From: Zingiber officinale | Taxonomy: Eukaryota > Streptophyta > Magnoliopsida > Zingiberales > Zingiberaceae | Direction of reading: 5' to 3' | NCBI RefSeq assembly: GCF_018446385.1 | Contig: NC_055990.1 | Span: forward strand, 24,907,226 to 24,971,225 | Length of the DNA stretch: 64,000 nucleotides | Position numbers and translations under genes: made by a program | Notes under the pieces: model-generated | What the model was told of the DNA's origin: nothing | Databases searched by the model: none | What the model saw: only the letters and a program-made list of their open reading frames with translations | In this document: positions 21,180-31,369 of the stretch, one piece after another | Layout of the letters: every line of letters begins with the position of its first letter | How positions within the stretch are numbered: the first letter of the stretch is position 1

Positions 21180-22176
21180 TGTTGGAGCAATCCCAATGGT
21201 CCGCGGGACCATGTGTTTTGGTGTTTGGGCAAAGGGTTTAAGTTAGGTTTATCCTTGTTATTTGATATGTGTACTTGAGTTGTGCAGGACTGCAGGTGAC
21301 ACATGTGACTCAGGTTGACGGCTTCGGGTCCAGTGAAGGATGGAGCATCCGAGGGACCGTGGATAAGGCAGCAAGGACAAGGGCCGAGGGAAGCGACTTC
21401 GAGGCATACGCGAAGGATGGCATTGGGGACGAGCCGCGGGCTTGGATGCATCCGAGGGACGAGAGCCAAAGGAAGTAGGCTTGAAGGCAAGAGGTCAAGG
21501 CTGCAAAGAAGAGTCAAATGAGTCGTGAGGGTACGAGCGCATGAGAGATTGTACTCGGAGTAAAATCTTAGTTTTAGGGTTTTACTGTAGCGGCACTGTA
21601 GCGTACTGTAGCAGTCGACTGGTGTATGGACCAGTCGACTGATGCACTGTAGCAGAGAGCCGTTGAGATAGCCGTTGGGCTGGCACCAGTCGACTGGTGC
21701 CGATACCAGTCGACTGGTAACGGGCAAATCAGGTTTTGATTTGTTCCAAGCTCTATAAGAAGGAGCTTGTTATGGCCGGCCAAGACGACGAAATTAGACT
21801 TGGTTAAAGCCTAATTAGTAGTCACCAAAGTGCTCAAGGTTCCCTTGTGTCCAAGTGTTTTTGGTGAGTGTTGTGGTGAGGTTTCTCCACCCACAAGGAG
21901 GTTGAGCTAGCCGGAGTTTGCCGGGGACTAATCCACCGACGGATTGAGGGATCGTCCACCTTACGGACACGCCGTGGAGTAGGAGCTTTATCTCCGAACC
22001 ACGTAAACGAACGTGTTAGCGGTTTGCTTTCTTGTTCTTGTATTTGCATTTAACTTTCGTATTTGTGTTTGTATTATTTGTATTCCGCTGCGCAACTAAC
22101 AAATACGTAGAAAGTGAGCGATTTGGGGGCGCCGTCTATCCAACTCCCCTTCAAGCCGGCCACCGATCCTCCAACA
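21180..22176 (+). repeat. 3' LTR of the gag-only retrotransposon
   Basis: A near-identical copy of the 5' LTR, 997 bp, ending CCTCCAACA. It carries the shorter CTGTAGC array and perfect CAGTCGACTGG palindromes where the 5' copy has one decayed to CAGTTGACTGG. Confidence 0.92.
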
Positions 22177-22181
22177 TACAT

Positions 22182-22990
22182 CTCTTTCTATACTGTTGAT
22201 AGTTAGATCTTAAATCGATCTTAGGGTATACATAAGTATATTTAGATGATCAAATAAATTATCTATCCGAGGTAGGGGTATTTGTTCTTAATATTTATAG
22301 CTCAATTGCCTATACTTGACATACAATATTAGAGATCCATCTACCTTTTTAACAAAAAGGACAGGTGCGCCCCATGGAGATGAATCCTCTGTCAAGCATC
22401 TCTTGGAGTTGCAATTCAGTTCTTCTAGTTTGTTGATGTCATACGTAGCATCTCAATCGCGAACTCCACTTGTCTTCAAGATGGCAAGCCCGTTAGTATG
22501 CCCGAAATACATCAAGGTATTCTTGGATTATGAGAATGTCCAAAAAGGGGGGAAATGTATTCTCTTTGTTAGATCTTATGAATGACAATTGGTACCCCTT
22601 GCATCCTCGAGCTAATAATTGTTTGACTTGTATTGCCAAAATAAAGATTATCCCCTCATTGTTAGTCCTGATAAATTCCTAAGATGGTTAGTCTGGAGGT
22701 TGAAAGGCCGATTGCAGTATGATATGCGGTCAACCAATTCATACTTAAATGATGTCAAACTCCTCCATTTCTAATACTTGTAGGTCTACGGTTAAGATAT
22801 CCATGGGGCAACCCTTAACTTCTTGGCCGGATGTCAATATCTCCCTTAATTGTATCATTACGGCTAATTCACAAGATCATAGCATTGAAACTTTCCTAAT
22901 CTTATTCATAAATGCTTGAGATATAAAATAATGTGAACTACCAGTGTACATCAATATATTGTAGGAGTATAACAAACCAAAATAGTACCT
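22182..22990 (-). pseudogene. Ty3/gypsy protease and N-terminal reverse transcriptase remnant
   Basis: Minus-strand translation, from high to low coordinates: a protease piece MYTGSSHYFISQAFMNKI (active-site DTG decayed to YTG), a linker (DILTVDLQVLEMEEFDII), the start of RT (ELQLQEMLDRGFIS, VLFVKKVDGSLILYVKYRQL) and KIDLRSNYQQ. The RT then continues at 17157 after the gag-only element. Stops and frameshifts are present. It belongs to the same pol as 16174-17190 and 10683-11090. Confidence 0.75.
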
Positions 22991-23159
22991 CATATGATCG
23001 AACCTTCAACCTATTGTGCCTCCTCTTGGGCATAGACTTGTTCTACCTCTGAGCTTGGTTGTTGTGTCATTGGAGGTGCGGTTGACTAACTCAAATATTG
23101 TCACGGTTGACTAGTAAATACCAAAGTTAACGGATGAGATTGAGGTGGGGACAATAGAT

Positions 23160-23520
23160 ACGACTATGGTGGAAGGGGTAGGTACTACTGAAGTGGGTAT
23201 GACAGGTTATAACAGGATGATGGCCGAGGGTATTGTATGGGTGTGGGCATCGTCAAGTCCTCCTAAAACTTACATGATATAACTGCACCTATGGAGATAG
23301 AGAACATTGTTAGCGTGATGACAGGAGCTTCCGTGGTCTTCTCTACTGTTGAGACTACATGGGTCAACCTTTCTGAGGTGGGAAATTTATGGGTTTCAAT
23401 TGAACCTTCAATGTGCATTCTCTACTCATGTGTCCTGGAAGCTTATAGTAGAAGTATATGGGTTGATCCCAAGTGCATTCTGGCTTCTTATGGCTTTGTG
23501 AACTGCATTGATAGCACCTA
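23160..23520 (-). pseudogene. Ty3/gypsy gag zinc-knuckle remnant
   Basis: The minus-strand translation gives CTWDQPIYFYYKLPGHMSRE followed by C. This is a decayed CCHC knuckle (second Cys replaced by Tyr) of the type preceding protease in gypsy elements. It lies directly upstream of the protease remnant in the minus direction, consistent with one element. Confidence 0.55.
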
Positions 23521-23947
23521 ACCATGCTAGTATCAAAAGACTAATTTTGTTGGGAGGGACAGGAAGATCTTGATGATATCCAGTTTATCTTCTGTGATTG
23601 GTAAGATTCTCTAGTGATAGCTCATGACTTTTGAAGCTACCTTTGTGTTTTTTGACTGCTAGTTTGATGGTTCTGATTATAAGATTTTGTCTACATGCAT
23701 CTGCTTATTCGTTTCCTTCAACTAGGAAACTTATTGTTGGGCTATCTCGATTAGTATGACTTGATCTAACGCTTCTCGATAAGTGCTAAAAGAAGATTCA
23801 GAAATTCTAATTTGAATGTAGGTTGCAAGACCCTTGGTGAATTGGAGCATGCAGTTATATTGGAGCATGCGGTTATGATAATTACATATATTTTTAGAGT
23901 TTTTTTCTAAATAAATCAAGGTATTTCGGTGTTAATTTTAACAACTT
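23521..23947. other. Unassigned, probably decayed gypsy gag
   Basis: No clear motif. By position it should be the gag region of the minus-strand gypsy element. A short repeat 'attggagcatgc' occurs twice near 23840-23870. Confidence 0.3.
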
Positions 23948-23955
23948 AATGAAAA

Positions 23956-24599
23956 TAGGGTTGTAAATGAATCGAACATTCATAAATAAACTTGGTGTTC
24001 AACTTGGTAAGGGATTTGCTTATATCCGTTTAATACACACAAGATCAATTAAATAAACAAGTTTGAATAACTCGTTAAACTAAACAAATAAGTTTGAACA
24101 CATATATGTTCAGCTCGTTAACGTTCGTGAACAATGGTTGTGAACAACATTCGTGAACAATGTTCATGAACAACATTATGAATAATATTATAAACAATAT
24201 TCGCAAACTATGTTTATTAATAAAATTCTTATTAACATGCTAAATAAATAAAAAAAAAATTCAAAATGAACAAATCAAATTGCAAGCTCAATAATCAATA
24301 AAACAAGTAAAAATTTCAAATAATTAAATATGTTTGAATTGAGACCTTGATAACATCTAAATGAACCAAACTCAAATCAAGTTTGAATTGCGAGCTCGAT
24401 AACATCTAAACAAATCAAACTCAAGACAAGTTTGAACCAAGCTCAAGCTTATAAAAAAATAAACCAAACTAAATTTGAACAATCATTTTAATAGATTAAT
24501 TCATTTTAGACTTGGCTCGACTCGATTTGACTCGATTACCTCATCAAATAAATTTGAATATCCTATAGTCTCGCTCGACTAAGCTTGTTTACCACCGCA
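23956..24599. mobile_element. hAT-type MITE, copy A
   Basis: Terminal inverted repeats TAGGGTTGTAAA and TTTACCACCGCA (decayed from TTTACCGCCCTA) are flanked by perfect 8-bp duplications AATGAAAA (23948-23955 and 24600-24607). An 8-bp target duplication is the hallmark of the hAT superfamily. There is no transposase. The inside is full of 'gttcgtgaacaa'-type inverted motifs. A second copy is at 58602-59127. Confidence 0.85.
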
Positions 24600-24607
24600 A
24601 ATGAAAA

Positions 24608-25055
24608 TATAGTTCCTGCTTTTGTGGCTAGCTGTTCAATGTACTCTTTTCTCTTTTTTTTTTTTTTTTCTTAAATTTTATAAGTTAAATCGAATTGGAT
24701 TTTTTTGGTTTTAAGAAAAATCAATTTAAAATCAAAATCAAGATTAGTTGAGTCTAAAACCAAATTTTAATTTTAAAAAATATAAACTACTAAAATACTA
24801 AAATTATTATATTATTTTTTTAATTTGAGAATTAAATATATTGTTGAACTTTTATGTTATCCTAATGTAAATAGAATTCAATTGGTTGGGGGTTAAAATT
24901 AAATTAGTAAAAATATTTTTTTTTTCGTTTTTGATTGATTTAGTGCGAATTACCAATTTTTTAGGGTTCTATTTGTGTCCTCGCGCTGGAGAAGATCATT
25001 TGATCTGTTACTAGGTTTTTCGTTCATTCGAAAGGCCATTTCAATCTTGTTAAGG
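24608..25055 (+). promoter_or_regulatory. Promoter and 5' leader region of NDUFA2
   Basis: A T-rich, AT-rich stretch ends in TTAGGGTT at 24961-24968. Its reverse complement is AACCCTAA, the telo-box common in promoters of plant ribosomal and mitochondrial genes. No obvious TATA box is present. The start codon follows at 25056. Function is inferred from position and motif. Confidence 0.5.
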
Positions 25056-28000
25056 ATGGCGTGGAGAGCTCAATTGTCTCGCAATCTGAAGGAGCTTCGT
25101 TTCCTTTTCTGCCAGACTTCGCCGGCCAGTGCTCAGACTCGGTAGTCACCTTGAACTCGAAAACAAAAAAATCCATCGATACTGGTTTTAGACGTTATCT
25201 CTCTCTCTCTCTTAACGTTCTTCTGTTTTACAGGGAATTTCTGCACAAGAGCTACAAGGATCTGAAGACGCTGAACCCTAAACTCCCCATCTTGATCCGC
25301 GAATGCAGGGGAGTTGAACCTCAACTTTGGGCGAGATACGGTTAGTATGCTTAGTTATAGGTCATTAAATTTCTTTTTTTATCTCTTATTAGTTGTAAGA
25401 CTTATTATTGTTAGGAATCAGTATTTTTGTTTTTGTCAAATTACTTCTGTATGCCTATAACTAAGATATTATGTAACCCTTATACATCAAGCAACCAAGT
25501 TAATGAATTAAAAAGCCCTTGGCCAGTAGAAGTCAATCCCTTGAAGTGATTATTTACTTCTTTTCTTTAATATCCTATGAGATAAGATGTGAGTTTTTAT
25601 CAACATGGCACAGATTAAGGTTTCCCATCATCACTAATCACCCTACATCACAACACCTCTGAAACCACCATCACCACTCTCTCCTGCATTATGACACCTC
25701 TGGCAGAAAACCTATAACTAATGATTGGTCAAAAAACCAATTATTACAGAAAACCTTATTTTCCTGACTGAGCTCATGATTGGTCAGAAAACCAATTATT
25801 ACATTTATTGAAGGGCCATATGACGAGAGGTCAAGATGGATTAACCTCATACCATAAAGGTTGCTTTTTCTTTTATATGACTACAAGAAGAGATGATCAA
25901 TAAAGATGATGGAGAAATTACATGGTAATCCATCAAAACACATCGTCATGCAACACCTTACAACAAAAGAGGAGATTAAAGAACGAATCAAAAAGGGTTA
26001 TGCTAACATTGTGATGGAAAGTGACATTGAGGTCATCAATATACACGAAAGATACTATTGATGAATGAGCCAATAGAAAACCTAGAGGAAGAAGATAATC
26101 TCAATAAAGGTGAAACACAAGAAAACGCATGTGAAGTACAAGGTGATATAAGTTCATGCTTTAGTAGGTATACAAGCTTCACAAACGATGAAGGTACAAG
26201 GAATAATTATAGGATAATTTTCATAGATTCAGGAAGCACCAATAATTTTTTCTACTAGACCATGGCAAGAGGTTTAAACAAGTGAAACAAACATTTATCT
26301 TTGATGTTCAGGTGCATGTTGGAAGATCACTTACATGCCTAGGAAAGTATGCTAACATTAGCATATTTTTATCCACAGAGATCTTTCTCCTACACTTTGA
26401 TGGATGTGATATTGAAGTTTGAGTGCACTTCCAAAACTAAGGAAAAGAAATTTGCATCAAGGGAAAGGGGTGAGATGACATTGTGTCTGCCCAATCATCA
26501 AATGAAGTGGATATTAAAAAAAGATTGTCACATTTTCCTATGCAACTTTCCATCAAGAAAGAACCTAAAGGTACACCCCAAGCTTCCTAAGAATTGAAGA
26601 TTCTTCTTTTAAATTTTTCTTATATATTTTCCAAGCCAAAGGGCATAGTTATTAAAGGCACTTTCTTGGCTGCACCTAGTTGCAAGGCGCAGTCAAACGA
26701 GCCTCTTGCGCCTAGTTGCCTTAAGCGTGCACCTTGTATGAGGCTACCGACGTACTTGAGACGTGATTTTTCGCTCCTCATTGAAGTGAGACATACAGAT
26801 GCAAATTAGGTCCAAAATAAACTTTTTAAAGCTCAATCCATACCTTTAATTACCCTTTTAATTAATTACATAGCATGCATGACACACTTATTTCTTGGCT
26901 TGTGAATCAAACTGGAGTGTTTTTGAACATGTAAGTATAAATATTTAAGAAAATATAAAATAAGTGTATTATAAAATAAAAATATTTTTTTTTGTTTTGT
27001 GTGAACTTTCGTTCCAAAAGAAGAAATAGGTTGAAGCAAAAAAAAAAAATGATTTAGTTTTTATTAAGTATAATAGGGCTTTGAGGTGTCAATATGATAT
27101 GCGTGACATGGTTTAAAGTGCCGTGCCGAAACGGTCGAAACAGGCGAAACGTCTCGTTCCGCTCGGCGATCGACACCGGCACGACCCCGGCACCAGACCC
27201 ACGACAAATGCGACGTGTTGCGCAACCCCGTGATCACAGCAGAGGGGTCGCTCGACCCTGCAACAGTAGCGAAGGGGTCACATAACCCTTCCATTGTCAC
27301 CGTGAAGGCAGCGTGCGACCCTGGTCACTGCAAAGGGGTCGCACGGCCAACATGGTCGCGCCGAAGGAGTCACGCAATCCCCGCGACCATGGCTAGTCAC
27401 GCAACCTCGCGACAGTGCCGAAGTCGTGCAGGCTCGCGAGTGGTGTCGGATTTCAGATTTTTTTTAATTAAACTTACGTTAATTATTTTAATCAACTCCT
27501 AACTATGATAGAGATAATCTAAAGAGACTTTATTAAACCCTAATAAAATTATCTAATTAATTTTATATTTCATTTATTTTAATTTAAAAATTATAATAAA
27601 ATTTTTATTTATTTATTTATCTCTTTTCATATCTTTTCCTTTTTTAAAAGATTATTTTTTATCTTGTTTATTTTTAAAATTTTATGTTAAATATTTTAGT
27701 TTTTAATTAATATATTTTATATTTAAAAAATACCGAGACTATAACGACACGACACGACACGATACGGTACCGAAATCGTACCGTTTCGGTTCAGGATCGA
27801 AACTTCGGCACGGGTCGAAATTTTAAACCTTGATGCGTGATACTGTCGATCCTATTTCTTTGGATGAGATAGATGATAGCAATGAATGGTTGATGACGAA
27901 AATGATTTAGTATTTGATAATGATAATTTGATTTCGAGTGAAGTTGCATGAGCTTCTGGAGTTGGTGAAGATGCCTGCAGTTTTAGATCTCAAGTTTCAT

Positions 28001-31000
28001 CTTCCTTAGAAGGAGTAAGGGCAATTATATCAAAAGGAACTAAAAAAAGATCTTCTACAAGTCAATTTATTGATAAAGAGAAGGAAGAAATCGGCCTATA
28101 CAAATCTGAAACATTTGGTCATGATGATAATGATATGATCGAGAAAGATGATCAAAATTTTGATGATTTAGATATTTGAAGTTTTTTTTAATTTGAATTA
28201 TGCGTATAACATATTTATTTGCTGGTGAATTTTATATTTATATTATTGTTTAATATTTTATAGACTATAGTTTTCTTAGTGAAATATTTTGGCAGAACTA
28301 GAGCGCCTTCAGTAAAACGTGCGTCTCACCTTTCGCCATGCGCCTCAAGCCCCATAGCACCTATACACTTTTGGGCGCCTCACGTGAGATCTTATCTTTA
28401 CCCCACGTCCAGAAGGAAGAAATTGAGAAAAGTTTACAAGAGATGCTTTGAGCCAATATCATTTGCTCAAATGTAAGTCTATATTCTTCCCTGATATTGT
28501 TTGTTTGAAAGAAAGGTAGAAGTTAACAACTGTGCATGGATTATCATGCTCTTAATAAAGTCACAGTGAAACACAACTATCCCATCCTTATCATTGATTA
28601 GTTGCTTGATGAGTTAGGAGGTGCCATATTCTTTCAAAGTTAGATTTTCACTCGTGATACTATCAGATAAGAGTCCACCTATTAGATATTCGAAAATGTC
28701 TTTACGGACTTATGATGGCTATTATGAGTTTTTAGACATGTCATTTGGCTTAACTAATGTACCTTCAACCTCTTAAAGCTTGATAAACGATATTTTAGAT
28801 CTTACCTTCATAAGTTTGTATTAATTTTCTTTGATGACATTCTTGTCTATATTTATCATTTAAAGATCATGTACATCATCTATGTAAGGTGCGTGCTTAT
28901 TCTTTTGCATGAGTATTCTCTTTTTGTGAAAAGATCTATACCTCGGTCATATGGTTGGTAAGGAAGAAGTAACAACCAACCTCTCTAAAGAGAGACTCAC
29001 TTTAAAGAACATAAAGGCATTATGCAGTTTCCTTGGCCTAACAAGTTATTATCATAATTTTGTGAAGAATTTTTTAAAGATCACTGCCTCTCTAACAATT
29101 CAACAACTTTATTAAGGAAGGATGCATTCATATAGTGTCCGAAGGTAGACGAGACATTGCACATGTTAAAGGAGGCTATGTCACTGACACTAGTTCTTGC
29201 ACTACCTGACTTCACTAATCTATTAATTTAGTGTGACAATCTACCTATCGAAGCTGCAACATGAGAGTTTTATGACACCATTAAATTTATTCCTGAACAT
29301 TTGAAAAAGATATTTTGAAGGGTGTTGGAATGATATGATCCAAAATACACATATTCAAATCACCTCTTTAAAATATTTTCCCCTATACAAGTCTTTAATT
29401 TTTTTAAAATTTCTTTTATAGTTTTATTAGTTATATCACTTATGATTATTATTAGGAATTAGTATTCGTATTGTTGACAAGACACTATTATATGCCTATG
29501 TAGCCCTTAGCATTAAACAACCAAGTTAATGAAGTTTAGCTATTGGAGATCAAGCCCTTCCAAGTGATTATCTTCTTTCTTTTCTTTAATTTCATTTTTT
29601 TTACCATCAATTCCCTATATTCATGCCTTCCTTTCATGGAATTTTATGGCCTTTCATTACCAATTCCTTTAATTCTTATACTCATGCAATCTTTAAGGTC
29701 ACTTTGACATTTTAGCTCATGTATATTCTCAAAAGTCTAAATCTTGAAAATTGTATAGCAATAGAAAGTTGGGTAGATGTCCAAGGGAAGGAAATGGGGT
29801 AGATTGGCAAAATCGCTTTGATTGGCCAACTCTTACACAATCATGATGGAATAAAGGACTCAATTCTGTAAATTAGTGCTTTAACATCAACTATATTTAG
29901 CTATACTTGATGATCTTATCTTTTATCTTAGAATTTGTGTCAACCTTTAGGCCTTCATACTCCTTTGGAATTCCCTCATTTTTCATATATATTTCAAAAA
30001 TTTATGATGTAACATAGCAGACAAACCCCGACCAAAGAGAACATAGACTTTGTTGAGTGGGAAGGTGGAATGGCCCATGTCATATCGGGTGGCACCACAC
30101 ATTGGTGCAAAGGGGAGGTGCCTCTAGCTGAATTAAGATGTTGATGCTTTATTTCTTCATGCTTCTCAGGGTTAATGCACTTTTAGTTCCTAAATTCTCA
30201 TCATTGAAAATTGTGTTGACAAATTAACAACATATGTACTAATGCTCATTTGTCTCATAATTTGTAAAAGATTGGAAGAGCGAGCCTAAATCTATGATGG
30301 GGTGAATGTAAAAAGCATATAATCCCTATATTGTATTCCAATGATGTATATCTTGAAATTTATAAACCTTATTACTCAATGTGGCATTCTCCTAACATTA
30401 GTATGGATCTCTTTGTTGCGCTTAGTAAAACTCTCAATTAACTTTGACGAATAAAAGGTGGAAAGGTAGTCTTGTTAACAGGTTTATGATCTCTCGACCC
30501 ATACACTATTTCAAATGTACTATGGTTGGTAAATTGGTTTACCAAAGTTCTATGGGCGAATTTGATAAGAGAGATAGGTTCACAATTGAGACTCACGTCC
30601 TTGGTGCATTGGTGTATGCGCGTAGTGCAGGGATTTGTAAGGTAACCTTTTGTTTTTAGAATATCCATTGTATGAGAAGGTAGAGGGGTTATCTCAAGGG
30701 TTGGGCTGGTTTAGTGGGGTGAGTTAGGTTTGAGCTTTGATTTGTTGGGCTAGTCTTGGTAGATCTAATATTTTAGCCATTGTGTTTGAAAAAGTAGTTA
30801 TTTGCTTGTCCATTGTGAGCAACAAAAAGATTGTAAAGCCAAGGTCGATCGAGGATAAAAGAATCATGCTTATATGAAGGGCATCACAACATATTTTGTC
30901 TTGATATGAGTCAACAACAACAACAACAACCAAGCATTATCCTACTAGGAGAGGTCGGCTGTCTTGATATGAGCCAATCTCAATAAAAATCAAACACCTT

Positions 31001-31332
31001 TGAATGATGAGAGAGAGGTCTGATTGATCTATAGCACCGTGTAGGGGTTCGATTGAGGTTTAGGTATGACGTGGATATTCTAGAAAGTGTGTGTGCAAAC
31101 TACATTCATGTAACTCCCATTGTTGATCACAATTTTGCAAGATTAGCTTCCACACTTTGCATAAGTGTAGAAGATAGTAGTACGTTCCATGTGTAGTTTG
31201 ATGTGGGCATGGAAGACATGCACGACACTACATGGAGTCCAATAGCGTTTTTAATGTTTCCTTAAGCTCATGATTAGTTTGTTTACTCTTAACTTATTTT
31301 TTTAGACAAATTTAATTTATGTTTTTGTTCTT

Positions 31333-31369
<37 letters not shown>

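Larger units (their letters stand above)
17196..22176 (+). mobile_element. Full-length gag-only (non-autonomous) LTR retrotransposon
   Basis: Complete structure: 5' LTR 17196-18226, primer site 18229-18240, gag open frame 18282-19904, non-coding tail 19905-21165, polypurine tract 21166-21178 and 3' LTR 21180-22176. Perfect target duplications TACAT flank it (17191-17195 and 22177-22181). There is no protease, integrase, RT or RNase H anywhere inside, so it must borrow pol from a partner element. The two LTRs differ by about a dozen substitutions, nearly all transitions, plus one 34-bp length change, so the insertion is young. It resembles elements described as TR-GAG (terminal repeats plus gag only). 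The zinc knuckles, TG..CA ends and Met-tRNA primer suggest Copia ancestry, which is an inference. Confidence 0.92.
26645..28420 (+). mobile_element. Decayed hAT transposon inserted in the gypsy element
   Basis: The left end reads CATAGTTATTAAAGGC at 26645, a plausible hAT terminal repeat. The matching right end is not clear, but GGCGCCT-rich text near 28300-28400 is the usual mirror of the GCGCC-rich left end. It contains a transposase C-terminal remnant and is itself interrupted by a MITE (27107-27832). Confidence 0.5.
25365..29600 (+). mobile_element. Old Ty3/gypsy element in NDUFA2 intron 2
   Basis: Two diverged direct repeats bracket it: about 25365-25600 and about 29390-29590, sharing 'aggaat.agtatt', 'tatgcctat', 'caaccaagttaatgaa' and 'gaagtgattat'. 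They are probable LTRs, heavily mutated and therefore old. Between them are gag/protease (25900-26560) and RT/RNase H (28535-29290) remnants on the plus strand, separated by a hAT insertion. The insertion begins within about 25 bp of the exon 2 donor site. Confidence 0.65.

Noticed and set aside
25061..25345. 94-codon open frame overlapping NDUFA2 exons 1 and 2
   Set aside because: It starts out of frame with the conserved protein and reads through intron 1; the spliced frame from 25056 matches NDUFA2 instead.
27094..27502. GC-rich open frames in NDUFA2 intron 2
   Set aside because: They lie wholly inside the MITE at 27107-27832 and reflect its GC-rich repeats.
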